DNA of 46,082 nt from Verrucomicrobiota bacterium (GCA_037139415.1 JBAXGN010000040.1:1-46082); one strand, 5' to 3'. Shown: positions 7,828 through 17,269, numbered from the stretch's first letter. Numbers and translations are program-made. Notes: a model not told the origin generated them from the sequence alone.

Positions 7828-10464
7828 ATGAAATTGTGGCAGTTGCTGTGGATCAGCATCAATGGATTGTTGCTGGCAGCCAGCGCAGCCGCGGCACCCG
7901 AATGGACCCCGTGCGGTTGGGGCGGCGGCGGGTTTTATTATGCGGCGGTGCATCATCCCGCCTTGGATGGCGTGATCTATATGGGCGGCGATGTCAACGG
8001 CGTCTATAAAACCGAGGATCACGGCAAAACCTGGCGGATGATCAACCAGGGGGTGGCCAACTATGGCGTCTTCTCGCTCGCGGTGGATCGCGTGAATCCC
8101 CAGACCGTCTATGCCGCCACGGAAAGCGGCCTGTGCAAAAGCACCGATGGCGGGGAGCATTGGCAGTTGCTCCCGCACACCGGGCGCAAGGAGTTGCGGA
8201 TCACCGGTGAAAAGGGCAAAAGCATTCGCTCCGTGGCGGTGGACCCCACGGATGGCAAGGTGGTTTATGCCGCCAGCCCGAACGGGCAGGTGTATAAAAG
8301 CACGGATGGCGGGCAAACGTGGCAGGTCGCGTACGCCAAGCAGTCGGGCACCGCCACGCTGGGGGGGTTGTGCGTGCAATTCGGCAAGGTGAACGACGGC
8401 TGGCACGGCGGGCTGTGGATGCCGCTGGCCTTCCCCAAGGAGGTCACCAGCGCGGATTGCACCGGGTTCGGTTTCCGCTTCCAGGGCGATGGCCGGCCAC
8501 CGCGCGATGCGTTCCTGAATTTGAAATCCGCCTCGGGCGCGACGTACCGCAGCCGGAATCTGCGGGAGTTGTTTGCGGAGACCCAGCCGCGCGACGTGAT
8601 CCTGACGGCCAAGGATTTCACCCTGGACGCCGACGCCGCGAAAAAGCAGCCGGAGCAAGCCAAGTCCTGGCCCGCGACGCCGGATTGGGCCACGCTGAAC
8701 CGCATGGACTTCGCCTGCGTCGGCCCGTTGATGAACGAGATTTCGGTGGGGCGTTTCGCCAGCGTCTTCTTTGCCCTCACCCGCACGCCGGACGGCAAAA
8801 CCGCCAGCGCCGCCGCGCCCGCGCTCTGGACGGTACACGATTTGGCCAAGACGAAGCCCGCCGCGACCTACGGGAACATCCGCATCGGCACGCCGGCCAC
8901 CGGCAACATTTACAGCGTGGCGGTGGCGGCCAAAAAACCGGCGCTGGTGCTGGCGGCCACGGAGAGTTCGGGGCTGGTGCTCAGCGCGGATGCGGGCAAG
9001 ACCTGGCGCGAATTGCCCACGCCGAAGAAAGCCTCCAGCATCGCGATCGCGGAGAGTGATCCGAACCTCATCTACGCGGCGTTCTTCACGGATGGCATTT
9101 CAAAATCCACCGATCAGGGCCAGAGTTGGACGCCGTGCAACCAGGGTTTGCCCAAAGGCATGAGCGTGATCGAAGTGGCGGTCAGCCCGGCCAATCCGTT
9201 GGATGTCTATGCCATCGGCACCGTGGATTGGAACGGCTCCTTCTACTTTTCCAACGACGGACGGAAAACCTGGACCAACTCCTCGCAGCTCGCGGTGGAG
9301 GAAATCGTCAACCCCACCCTGCCGGATGATCGTGGCAAGAGCAAAACCGTCCGCCTGAGCCGCCCGACCAATCTATCCATCAACCCCGCCAAGCCGAAGG
9401 AGCTTTTTATCAGCGCCAACTGGCGTCCCTGCCTGAGCGAGGATGGCGGCCGCACCTGGACCGAACGGGTTCGCGGCGCGGACATCACCTGCGCCACCGA
9501 TATTCGCTTCCACGGCGGGCGCGTCTATGTCTCCGCCATGGATGAAGGCACTTTGACCAGCGCGGATAACGGCGCGCAATGGCGCGAACTCTGGCCGCGC
9601 AAGTACTCCGACACACTGGGCGGCCACAACTGGCGGCTGGCCATCTCTGGCAACCCCGGCGCGGAACACATCCTCGCGACGGCCAGCCCGTGGAACTCCG
9701 CCCACCCCAATTGCGTCATCCTCAGTGAAGACGGCGGCAAAACCTTTCAAGGCAGCGCGACGGGTCTCCCCACTTACATTCCCATGGGCAACACCATGTG
9801 GGGCCGCAGCTACGCCCGCGCCCTGGCGGTGGACCCGCAGAATCCCAACATCCTGTACCTGGGCATGGATGGCGACGCCGAAAACGGCAAGCCGGGGGGC
9901 GGCATCTTCAAATCCGAGGATGGCGGCCACACTTGGAAGCAATTGGCCAACCAACCCCGCAGCCGCCGGATGTTCTTCGGGCTGGCGGTGGACCCGACCA
10001 ATTCCAAACGGCTTTACTGGGGCGCTTGCGGCGCCAACGGCGGCGTGCATCGCAGCGAGGATGGCGGCGCCACGTGGCAATCCGTGTTCAACGGCGAATC
10101 CTGGGTGTTCAACCTCCTGGTTACCGGTGATGGCACGGTCTATTGCCCCGGTGCCAACCTCTGGCGCAGCACGGACCACGGCAAAACCTGGAAGCAACTC
10201 ACCAAACTGAAAGGCAATCACGTGATCGTGGGCCTCGAAAGCCATCCACGCGATCCCAAGACCGTGTGGTATTCAGCCCTAACGTGGAGTGGCGATGCGG
10301 AAGGCGGCGTCTTCAAGACCAGCGATGGCGGCACCACCTGGCAAGAGATCACCGGCAACCTGCCCTACCTCAAACCCATGGTGTTGCGCTTTAACCCCAC
10401 CACCGAAGAACTGTGGGCCGGCGGCGTCGGCCTCTATCGGCTCAAACAAACGGCCAAACCATAG
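7828..10464 (+). CDS. Secreted Asp-box (BNR/GH74-like) beta-propeller protein with an inserted domain
   Basis: An 878-residue exported protein (signal peptide to about residue 23, 'AASAAAA'). About 13 Asp-box turns of the S-x-D-x-G-x-T-W type can be read, such as TEDHGKTW, STDGGQTW, SADAGKTW, SEDGGRTW, SEDGGHTW and STDHGKTW. The start 'WTPCGWGGGGFYYAAVHHP' and 'IYMGGDVNGVYKTEDHG' resemble GH74/xyloglucanase or sortilin-like tandem propellers. Residues 175-330 do not fit the propeller: 'LGGLCVQFGKVNDG', 'FGFRFQGDGRPPRDAFL' and 'DFACVGPLMNEISVG' look like an inserted carbohydrate-binding jelly roll. Catalytic acids are not assignable. The partner DUF1080 gene suggests extracellular glycan degradation. 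Confidence 0.85.
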   Translation: MKLWQLLWISINGLLLAASAAAAPEWTPCGWGGGGFYYAAVHHPALDGVIYMGGDVNGVYKTEDHGKTWRMINQGVANYGVFSLAVDRVNPQTVYAATESGLCKSTDGGEHWQLLPHTGRKELRITGEKGKSIRSVAVDPTDGKVVYAASPNGQVYKSTDGGQTWQVAYAKQSGTATLGGLCVQFGKVNDGWHGGLWMPLAFPKEVTSADCTGFGFRFQGDGRPPRDAFLNLKSASGATYRSRNLRELFAETQPRDVILTAKDFTLDADAAKKQPEQAKSWPATPDWATLNRMDFACVGPLMNEISVGRFASVFFALTRTPDGKTASAAAPALWTVHDLAKTKPAATYGNIRIGTPATGNIYSVAVAAKKPALVLAATESSGLVLSADAGKTWRELPTPKKASSIAIAESDPNLIYAAFFTDGISKSTDQGQSWTPCNQGLPKGMSVIEVAVSPANPLDVYAIGTVDWNGSFYFSNDGRKTWTNSSQLAVEEIVNPTLPDDRGKSKTVRLSRPTNLSINPAKPKELFISANWRPCLSEDGGRTWTERVRGADITCATDIRFHGGRVYVSAMDEGTLTSADNGAQWRELWPRKYSDTLGGHNWRLAISGNPGAEHILATASPWNSAHPNCVILSEDGGKTFQGSATGLPTYIPMGNTMWGRSYARALAVDPQNPNILYLGMDGDAENGKPGGGIFKSEDGGHTWKQLANQPRSRRMFFGLAVDPTNSKRLYWGACGANGGVHRSEDGGATWQSVFNGESWVFNLLVTGDGTVYCPGANLWRSTDHGKTWKQLTKLKGNHVIVGLESHPRDPKTVWYSALTWSGDAEGGVFKTSDGGTTWQEITGNLPYLKPMVLRFNPTTEELWAGGVGLYRLKQTAKP

Positions 10465-10465
10465 G

Positions 10466-10843
10466 CTTTGGGGCCAAAAACCGACTCTTTTTGCTCCGAA
10501 ACCGAGGTTCGGAGCTCCGATACCACACCTTTTAGGCCCGTAATCGAAGCTTTTTGCTCCGATACCACACCTTTTACTACCGCATTCGGAGCTTTTTTCT
10601 CCGATGTCACACCTTTTACTACCGTAATCGAGGCTTTTTGCTCCGATGTCACACCTTTTAAGACCGTATCTGGGGTTCCGAGCTCCGAACGTGGGGTCCG
10701 GAACCCCAGCTTTTCCCCTATTTACCCCAGTTTTGGGGTTCGGAGGTGCAAATATCACGCTTTTTACTACCGTATTTGAGGTTTGGAACTCCGCTTTGGG
10801 GCGCTAATCCTATTTTTTTGGGTTCTAGGATGCCCAACCAGGG
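10466..10843. repeat. Array of 21-bp units filling a convergent intergenic gap
   Basis: Eighteen consecutive 21-bp windows can be laid from 10466 to 10843. The clearest block, 10529-10675, alternates two unit types: CTTTTTGCTCCGATNNCACAC and CTTTTACTACCGNNNTCGAGG. Outer units are diverged but keep CTTTT or TTCCG starts and the CCG core. The array starts two bases after the stop codon of the propeller gene and ends just before the stop codon of the cysK-like gene. On the minus strand one frame (10279-10758) reads as 14 successive heptads with glycine fixed at position 5 and usually lysine at position 7. I do not call a gene, because the period alone keeps several frames open. Confidence 0.85.
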
Positions 10844-10854
10844 AATGTAACTTC

Positions 10855-11883
10855 CTATGGCCACAAGTCGGTGCTCAGATACTTCAGGCCGGAATCGCAA
10901 ATGATGACCGCGATCGTTTGTCCGGCGAATCTGGATTCGAGTAATTGGCAGGCGGCGACGACGTTCGCCCCGGAGGAGAACCCCGCAAAGATACCCTCCT
11001 CCCGCGCCAAGCGGCGGGCCATCTCAATCGCGGCCGTGTCGGTAACCGTCACGTAGCCATCAATGTGTTTCGCATTGAGTAGCGGTAACGACTTCATCGC
11101 GTAACCGCCCCCTTGGATTTTGTGTCCCGGATAAGCCACCGGTTCACCGGATAAAACCGCCGCCCCCGCCGGTTCAACGACGAAACATTGGATCGCGGAA
11201 TTATGTTCTTTAAAGGCGGCGGCGCATCCCGCAAAGGTGCCGCCGGTTCCGGCAAAGTCGCAAAAGGCATCCAGCCTGCCACCCGATTGGCGGAGGAATT
11301 CAGGGCCGGTGTTGAGATAATGCGCGCGGAAATTACCCGCCAGATTGAATTGATCCGCGCGAAAGGCGTTGCGCGCCGTCACGATTCGCCGGGTTTCCTG
11401 TTCCACCAATTCCAGATCGCCGCCGGACACCTGCCCCGGCGTGGACGTTGGCAATTGATCCACCAGCACCACTTCGGCGCCCAAAGCCGTCATCATTCGT
11501 GCCCGTTCGATGGAGTTGCCACGCGACATGACCGCCACAAACGGGTATCCCTTGACCCCGCACACAATGGCCAGCCCGGTGCCGGTGTTGCCGCTGGTTA
11601 ATTCCACGACCGTCTGGCCGGGGCGCAACGCACCGGAGAACTCGGCATCTTCAATGATTTGCCGCGCAATGCGGTCCTTCTTGGAAAAGCCAGGGTTGAG
11701 GTAATCCAGTTTGGCGAGGATGCGCCCACTGAGTCCGCCCGTCAACCGCGCGAGTTCCACGACGGGGGTATCGCCGATGACATCCACCACTGAGGGAAGG
11801 ATATGGTTGCTTGTTGGCACAGATAAATACGTCTTCACGGGCACGAGGTTACCCAAGTCCTGATAGGCTTGACGATAAAACAT
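10855..11883 (-). CDS. Cysteine synthase-family PLP enzyme (CysK/CysM-like)
   Basis: A 342-residue fold-type II pyridoxal-phosphate enzyme. Key motifs are 'GDTPVVELARL', the PLP-lysine region 'NPGFSKKDRIARQIIEDAE', the substrate loop 'ELTSGNTGTGLA', the phosphate-binding 'GTGGTFAG' and the C-terminal 'CDSGLKYLSTDLW' typical of O-acetylserine sulfhydrylases and cystathionine beta-synthases. It most likely makes cysteine from O-acetylserine or a related beta-substitution product; no serine acetyltransferase gene is near. Its first 30 residues are longer than usual, so a later start is possible. It is divergent from the D-2-hydroxyacid dehydrogenase gene, with about 170 bp for promoters. Confidence 0.88.
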   Translation of the reverse strand: MFYRQAYQDLGNLVPVKTYLSVPTSNHILPSVVDVIGDTPVVELARLTGGLSGRILAKLDYLNPGFSKKDRIARQIIEDAEFSGALRPGQTVVELTSGNTGTGLAIVCGVKGYPFVAVMSRGNSIERARMMTALGAEVVLVDQLPTSTPGQVSGGDLELVEQETRRIVTARNAFRADQFNLAGNFRAHYLNTGPEFLRQSGGRLDAFCDFAGTGGTFAGCAAAFKEHNSAIQCFVVEPAGAAVLSGEPVAYPGHKIQGGGYAMKSLPLLNAKHIDGYVTVTDTAAIEMARRLAREEGIFAGFSSGANVVAACQLLESRFAGQTIAVIICDSGLKYLSTDLWP

Positions 11884-12054
11884 TCTGCGAACTTAAAATT
11901 TTTCCCGCTCGATGGCTTGACGGAGCGAGTGGTTCCACCCGTGGAAGCATCGGCAGAAAAACTTTGTAAAACAAACTGGGCGAGGCCATACTGCACCCAC
12001 AATATTTACCGGCTTGAGGCACAAACTGAACCAGTGGCACAGACGGGAATTAGC

Positions 12055-13032
12055 ATGAACACACTCCGTATCTTTGTAGATTTTGCGATCACTCCAGACA
12101 TCCTGGAGCTGCTGCAAGCGGGCACTCGCGGACACCAATTGGTGTTTCCGAAAACGCCCGTCACGTCCGTCCTCGCCAAGGCGGAGCCCGATCCGCTACT
12201 TGCCACGGCCGATATCGCCTTTGGCCAGCCGGATCCCCAGGCGTTGGCGGAGCCCAGCCCGTTGAAATGGATTCACATCAGCTCATCGAGCATCACCCGC
12301 TATGACACGCCCGCGTTCCGCGCCCTCATGGCGCAACGCAACATTGCGGTGACCAATAGCGCCAGCGTCTATAGCGACGCCTGTGCCACACAGGTGCTGA
12401 GCTTCATGCTGGCGCAGGCCCGGAACCTTCCCCTGGCCCTCAGAACCCGCACCGCCAATGGCACCCCCGCCTGGCATTCCCTGCGCAGCACCAGTATCCC
12501 GCTCCAAGGTGCCACGGTCCTGGTGCTCGGTTACGGCACGATCGGCAAACGGCTGGTCGAATTGCTGCGCCCCTTCGACGTGAACGTCATCGCCTACCGC
12601 CGGAAGGCGCGAGGCGATGAGGGCGTGCCGGTTATCACGTCCGAGCAACTGGCCCATACGCTCGCCACCAAAGCCGACCATATTGTCAACCTCCTCCCGG
12701 ATAGCGCCGAGACGCGCCATTTCTTCAATGCCCAACGATTCGCGCACCTCAAACCAGGCGCAGTTTTCTACAACATCGGGCGCGGCGCGACGGTGGATCA
12801 AGAGGCCCTGCGGGAAGCCCTGCACACAGGGCGTCTCCAAGCGGCTTGGCTGGATGTCACCGAACCGGAACCGTTACCGGAAGATCACCCGCTCTGGCAG
12901 GAACCGCATTGCTACATCACCCCGCACATTGCCGGCGGCCACAAAGACGAGACCAAAACCCTGGTCCGCCATTTTCTCCACAACTTCACGCGCTTCACCC
13001 GTGGAGAACCCTTGAAGGACCAAGTCATGTGA
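12055..13032 (+). CDS. D-2-hydroxyacid dehydrogenase (NAD(P)-dependent)
   Basis: A 325-residue member of the D-isomer-specific 2-hydroxyacid dehydrogenases. The NAD-binding fingerprint is 'VLVLGYGTIGKRLVELLRPFDV', the catalytic arginine lies in the 'NIGRGATVDQ' region, the glutamate in 'TEPEPLPEDHPLW', and the histidine in 'YITPHIAGG'. The N-terminal substrate half contains 'IHISSSSITRYDTPAFRA' and 'VTNSASVYSDACATQVLSFMLAQAR'. The frame is open from 11869, but ATG at 12055 (MNTLRIFVDF) gives the normal family start. The substrate cannot be predicted; relatives use glycerate, phosphoglycerate or small 2-ketoacids. No downstream operon partner within 170 bp. Confidence 0.88.
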   Translation: MNTLRIFVDFAITPDILELLQAGTRGHQLVFPKTPVTSVLAKAEPDPLLATADIAFGQPDPQALAEPSPLKWIHISSSSITRYDTPAFRALMAQRNIAVTNSASVYSDACATQVLSFMLAQARNLPLALRTRTANGTPAWHSLRSTSIPLQGATVLVLGYGTIGKRLVELLRPFDVNVIAYRRKARGDEGVPVITSEQLAHTLATKADHIVNLLPDSAETRHFFNAQRFAHLKPGAVFYNIGRGATVDQEALREALHTGRLQAAWLDVTEPEPLPEDHPLWQEPHCYITPHIAGGHKDETKTLVRHFLHNFTRFTRGEPLKDQVM

Positions 13033-13206
13033 AGACAAGAAGTGTGCGCTGGCTTCCATACTATCACCCTCACCTGCCCCCGCAAACCCGAGTGGCAAAT
13101 CGAACCAGCCTCGGCGGCGCAAGAAGCGCGTTGGGATGAGGGGACAAAGACCTTAAACCTCCGACTCTCCCCCCGGCAAGGGGCGGTGGAATTAACAGTA
13201 AAATAG

Positions 13207-16200
13207 ATGAAACACTTGCTCTTAACTTTGATTCACTGTGCGATACTCAGCGTGAGTTATGCTGAACCAGTAGCCGCTTCCCTCCGCGATATTCCAGTGC
13301 TTTATGAGACGGACATCGTGGTGGCGGGCGGGTCCAGCGCGGCCGTAGCCGCCGCCTGTGCTGCCGCACAGCATGGCGCGCAAGTTGTGCTGATTGCTCC
13401 CCGCCCTTACCTGGGCGACGACCTTTGCGGCCAACAGCATTTATGGCTGGCCGAGGGCGAACTGCCGGAATCCGAGCTTGCCCGCAGTTTGTTCCCCGAT
13501 GGCCGGGTGACCACGCCCTTCGCGGTCAAGAACGCGCTCGATCAGGCCTTGCTCAAGCGTGGGGTGCGTTACCTGACCGGCTGTTATGCGACCGATTTGC
13601 TGGTGGATGGCCAAGGCCGGGCCAGCGGCGTGGTCATGGTTAACCGCAGCGGCAGCCAGGCCATCAAGGCCAAAGTGGTCATTGATGGCACCCGCCAGGC
13701 ACTGCTCGCGCGTCAAGTCGGCGCGCAATTTCGGCCGTTTACGCCAGGTGAGCAAGCATTTCAGTTCACGGTGGTGGGCGGCGAGTTGCAGTCGGGACCC
13801 GGTCTCCTCGGACGCAAACTGGATATCGCCTTCAAAAATCCCAATAGTGGTCGAAACACCAACGGTTACCCGGTCTATGAATACGCTGCCCAAATCCCCA
13901 TAAGCGACAGTAGTTATGCCTCATTCGCACACGCCGAGCAGACGCTTCGCAATCTGGTGTCCGGCGTGGGCATGCTGGATTGTTCGGAATATGCATTGAA
14001 CTTTCCTGCCGACACGCTGATCGGAGAACGGAGGGTGGAGAGCGACTGGCCCGGCGCAGCGCGCTGTGAGGTGGGCGTGTTTCGTCCAAAGGGATCATCC
14101 CGACTCTATGTTTTAAGCGAATACGCCGACGTATGCGCGAAAGCACGGCCTGGGATGATGCGTCCGCTCGCATTCCTGGCGGTAGGCGAATTGGTAGGTA
14201 ATGCTGCAGCCTTGGAATCCAAGCCATTGACCATTCCAGCGGAAGTACGACTGCCGGGTGAACCGGCTCAAACCGGATCGACATCAACCATTGGTGAACC
14301 GCGCAATGTAATGATGCCGACGGGTAAAACCGGCGTGATCCAGGTCGGCACGCGCGTATTGCCGGTTCTGGGCGATTACGATGTGGTGGTGGTCGGTGGT
14401 GGGACAGCCGGGGCACCTGCCGGAATCGGAGCGGCCAGGTGCGGTGCCAAGACCCTGGTGATTGAGTACTTGGATGAATTGGGTGGGGTCGGCACCGCCG
14501 GCTTGATTGGTTCTTACTGGTACGGCAACCGGAACGGCTTCACCAAGGAAATCGAGGCCGCCACCAGCGGTGAAAAACGCTGGTCTCTTGCCCGCAAGGC
14601 GGGCTGGAATGTTATTCAGAAATCAGAGTGGCTTCGCCGCGAACTATTGAAATCCAACGCCGACATTTGGTTTAACTCCTTCGGCTGCGGTGCGCTCTTG
14701 GAAAACGGTAAGGTAACCGGGGTGGTTGTGGTCACCCCCTTTGGTCGCGGGGTGGTGCGTGCCAAAACCGTGATTGATGCCACCGGCAACGCGGATATCG
14801 CCGATTGCGCCGGGGCGGAAACTCAATTCGGCGTTGCGGCGGGCGGAATGTTATCGGTCCAACTGGCTGGCTATCCGCATCGCAACCTGGGCGACAACGG
14901 CAACAACACCTGCTACGCCATGGTGGATGACACCAGTGTTTGGGACATCTGGCACCTGATGACCTGGGCCCGTACGCAAAGAGACAAGGCGGCACCCTAC
15001 GATATGGGGCAGTTACTCGATTCACGGGAACGCCGCCGGATCGTTGCGGATTACATGCTCACCACTCCGGATATCCTGAATCATCGGTCATTCCCCGATA
15101 CGATCAGCCATCATAAAAGCAACTTCGATGCCGCCGCATTCCCAACCTCGCCCATGTTACTGGTCAAAGACATGAAGGGGCCAGCGTACGAGGTGGATCT
15201 GCCTTATCGCAGCCTGCTTCCCAAAGGGTTGGACGGAATTCTGGTTACCGGCCTGGGCGCGGGTGCGGAGCGCGATGCCATGACCCTTATTCGGATGCAA
15301 TCGGACCTGCAAAATCAAGGGTATGCCGCTGGCGTGGCGGCGGCGACGGCGTCCGCGAATGGCGGGCAGACCCGGGCAATAGACATCAAAAAGCTCCAAC
15401 AACAACTCGTCGCCCAGGGCATCTTGGACGAGCGGGTGCTCACAAACAAAGACTCCTATCCGATGAACCAGGCGGCCATTGAAAAGGCTGTTGCGGATGT
15501 TAGCGGCATGAGCCGCGAGATTAAACAAACCAGGACGATCACCGACCCATTCATTTTCAGTCTTGCCGTAATCATGGCGCATCCGGATTCATCTCGCCCG
15601 CATCTCCAACAAGCGCACCACGCATCAACCGCCGCAGAGAAGAAGTTAACCTACGCGATCATCCTCGGAATTCTCGGCGACAAAACTGGTGCCCCCACGC
15701 TGATTGCATCCTTGGAAAATGCCAAAGGCTGGGATAAGGGTTTCGGCCTTACCTCGCATCGTGAATCGGACAACACCTTCAGCGAATTGGACCGCCAGAT
15801 TATCGCACTGGGATTCAGTGGCGCACCGGAAGGCCTGACGGCCATTGTCGCGAAACTCAAACTACTGAAACCCGATAGCGAACTATCGCATTATATCGCC
15901 ATCGCCATGGCCTTGCGACATTACGACCACCCTAAGAATGCAACGGAACCGCTGGCGCGCCTGTTGAACGCACCGGGATTTACCGGCCATGTCATGACCA
16001 ATGCCATTGAACTGCCAGCAGGCAAGGTGGTCAAACGCGACCTTGCCACCACCCTCCCGGACACCAGCCTGAACGCCGCATTCAAGGAACTCCTGATCGC
16101 GGGAATGCTGGTCCATTGCGGTGATCAGGCGAGCATGGGGCGAAAAATTCTCGAACAATACCGCGGTGGTATTGGGGGTCACTTTGCCCGCTATGCGCAG

Positions 16201-16242
16201 TACGTGCTTCAAACGGCGGATGACCGTACAAAACGACAATAA
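13207..16242 (+). CDS. Secreted tandem FAD-dependent oxidoreductase with C-terminal HEAT-like region
   Basis: A 1011-residue protein with a signal peptide (cleavage near 'VSYA-EP'). Two FAD-binding Rossmann motifs are present: 'IVVAGGSSAAVAAACAAAQHG' near residue 38, and 'DVVVVGGGTAGAPAGIGAARCG' near residue 392. Both precede FAD_oxidored-type segments; the first module's FAD region is short. The second module has 'GGVGTAGLIGSYWYG', 'VIDATGNADIADCAGAE' and 'LLPKGLDGILVTGLGAGAERDAM'. From residue 790 onwards the sequence has HEAT-like helices ('YAIILGILGDKTGAPTLIASL'). Such 'FAD-dependent oxidoreductase' proteins are common in Planctomycetes and Verrucomicrobiota and are thought to act on sugars; the substrate is unknown. 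Confidence 0.85.
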   Translation: MKHLLLTLIHCAILSVSYAEPVAASLRDIPVLYETDIVVAGGSSAAVAAACAAAQHGAQVVLIAPRPYLGDDLCGQQHLWLAEGELPESELARSLFPDGRVTTPFAVKNALDQALLKRGVRYLTGCYATDLLVDGQGRASGVVMVNRSGSQAIKAKVVIDGTRQALLARQVGAQFRPFTPGEQAFQFTVVGGELQSGPGLLGRKLDIAFKNPNSGRNTNGYPVYEYAAQIPISDSSYASFAHAEQTLRNLVSGVGMLDCSEYALNFPADTLIGERRVESDWPGAARCEVGVFRPKGSSRLYVLSEYADVCAKARPGMMRPLAFLAVGELVGNAAALESKPLTIPAEVRLPGEPAQTGSTSTIGEPRNVMMPTGKTGVIQVGTRVLPVLGDYDVVVVGGGTAGAPAGIGAARCGAKTLVIEYLDELGGVGTAGLIGSYWYGNRNGFTKEIEAATSGEKRWSLARKAGWNVIQKSEWLRRELLKSNADIWFNSFGCGALLENGKVTGVVVVTPFGRGVVRAKTVIDATGNADIADCAGAETQFGVAAGGMLSVQLAGYPHRNLGDNGNNTCYAMVDDTSVWDIWHLMTWARTQRDKAAPYDMGQLLDSRERRRIVADYMLTTPDILNHRSFPDTISHHKSNFDAAAFPTSPMLLVKDMKGPAYEVDLPYRSLLPKGLDGILVTGLGAGAERDAMTLIRMQSDLQNQGYAAGVAAATASANGGQTRAIDIKKLQQQLVAQGILDERVLTNKDSYPMNQAAIEKAVADVSGMSREIKQTRTITDPFIFSLAVIMAHPDSSRPHLQQAHHASTAAEKKLTYAIILGILGDKTGAPTLIASLENAKGWDKGFGLTSHRESDNTFSELDRQIIALGFSGAPEGLTAIVAKLKLLKPDSELSHYIAIAMALRHYDHPKNATEPLARLLNAPGFTGHVMTNAIELPAGKVVKRDLATTLPDTSLNAAFKELLIAGMLVHCGDQASMGRKILEQYRGGIGGHFARYAQYVLQTADDRTKRQ

Positions 16243-16261
16243 ACCATTCAGCTATGATAAA

Positions 16262-16405
16262 CTCGGGTCAAGACTTGGAACAGGGTGGGGATTAAACCGC
16301 GAAACATGCGAAAAACGCGAAATACATTTGCGGCCTGAAAGCCATCATCACGGATAAGACCGAAGACTGGATTTTTGCAGAAAAATGAACCGGCAGAAAA
16401 ATAAG
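16262..16405. repeat. Dispersed repeat, partial copy A
   Basis: From GGGTCAAGACTTGGAAC to GGCAGAAAAAT this stretch matches parts of copies B (16826-17153) and C (29116-29455): the 'AACCGCGAAACATGCGAAAAACGCG' and 'CATTTGCGGCCTGAAAGCCATC' segments are shared, as are the paired 'GCAGAAAAAT' motifs at 16377 and 16393. The middle of the element is deleted. A partly repeated 'TTTAACCACGGATAACACGGAT' follows at 16418-16440. Confidence 0.7.
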
Positions 16406-16825
16406 TCCGAAGAATTTTTAACCACGGATAACACGGATCCAAAACTAGGATAAAACTAGTACAAAACTAGTACGCCATGATAAATCCGAAGGCGGAATTG
16501 TGATAAAATTGTGATGAAATAGATTTTTTAGCACAATTTTGCCCGCGAATTGACGCCAATAAACGCGAATGGGAACCGGGAATCGGAACATAGCAAAAAG
16601 ATGAATTGGCAGAAACATTATGACCTGAAGATAGAAGCTGGGAGTCAGGAGTTGGAATCCGCAAAAGACCGCAACCGGGCGGGTGCCGATGGGACACATG
16701 GGGAAATGAGAGTGATTCGCGCGAGTTCGCGTGATCAGCAGGCAGACAATACTCATGTCATTCATGGGAGCGAGCGTAGCAGGGATTTCAAAAAGGTGGT
16801 TGCCGCCCAGAGGAATACAATTCAA
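16406..16825. other. Intergenic repeat debris
   Basis: No gene is recognised. The stretch contains fragments typical of relic environmental repeats: the AACCACGGATAACACGGAT string, AAAACTAGTACAAAACTAGTAC duplicated tracts, a CGCGAATTGACGCCAATAAACGCGAATGGG tract, and further 'GGCAGAAACAT' and 'GAGTTGGAATC' motifs. Copy number elsewhere cannot be judged from this window. Confidence 0.55.
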
Positions 16826-17153
16826 TGCGGAATGCGGAATGAAAACTCCAAATTTTGCAGAAAAATAGATGGGCAGAAAAATCACTGCTAGAAAAGAGAG
16901 GTTGGAGTCAAGACTTGGAACGGGGGTGGGGAATTAAACCGCTAAACATGCGAAAAACGCGAACTGCATTTGCGGCCTGAAAGCCATCCTCCAGACGCCG
17001 GTTGCGTTCTATGACAGTTTTCTGCAAAAGCAATTGGGTTCCCATTTTTATGCCGGTCTATTTTCTGCATGATCGGTTTCCCATTTTTATGCCAGCTAAT
17101 CTTTTTGCCATGTCCCTTTCCCCATTTTTAGCTGTTTTCACTCTCCCACTGGC
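16826..17153. repeat. Dispersed ~320-bp repeat, copy B (left edge of accessory block)
   Basis: This copy matches copy C (29116-29455) in the same orientation. The first roughly 100 bp (16834-16935 versus 29131-29232) are identical by eye; the remaining part has scattered changes and a small indel, and the end TTTTCANTCTCCCNCTGGCA is again shared. It carries paired GCAGAAAAAT motifs and inverted ATTTTTCTGC/CCCATTTTTATGCC motifs towards the right end, which suggests a miniature mobile element with inverted ends. No transposase frame is inside it. Confidence 0.8.
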
Positions 17154-17269
17154 ACGACAAAAACTTCCCTGGCGGCCTTGATAAACCCATCCATGGTACC
17201 AAGCTCCAATTCCGTAATTCCGTACCCATAGGGAAAGAACATGCTATCGAATAACTCATGCATTTTCAT
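17138..17269 (-). pseudogene. Short C-terminal gene remnant at the repeat junction
   Basis: A 43-codon frame starting MKMHELFDSM and ending FIKAAREVFVVPVGE can be read, and stays open upstream to 17326, where a stop occurs. The amino-acid composition (hydrophobic pattern, charged residues) looks protein-like, but the last codons fall within the end of repeat copy B. It could be the truncated 3' end of a gene of the accessory block cut by the repeat. Confidence 0.3.

Noticed and set aside
7717-8838. 373-residue minus-strand frame opposite the Asp-box protein
   Set aside because: GC-rich antisense frame without motifs; the plus strand has signal peptide and Asp-boxes.
10279-10758. A 159-residue minus-strand frame reading as heptads with glycine and lysine
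   Set aside because: It is open because the 21-bp repeat period is a multiple of three; other frames over the same repeat are also open, and its end runs antisense through the propeller gene. I list the array as a repeat, not as a gene.
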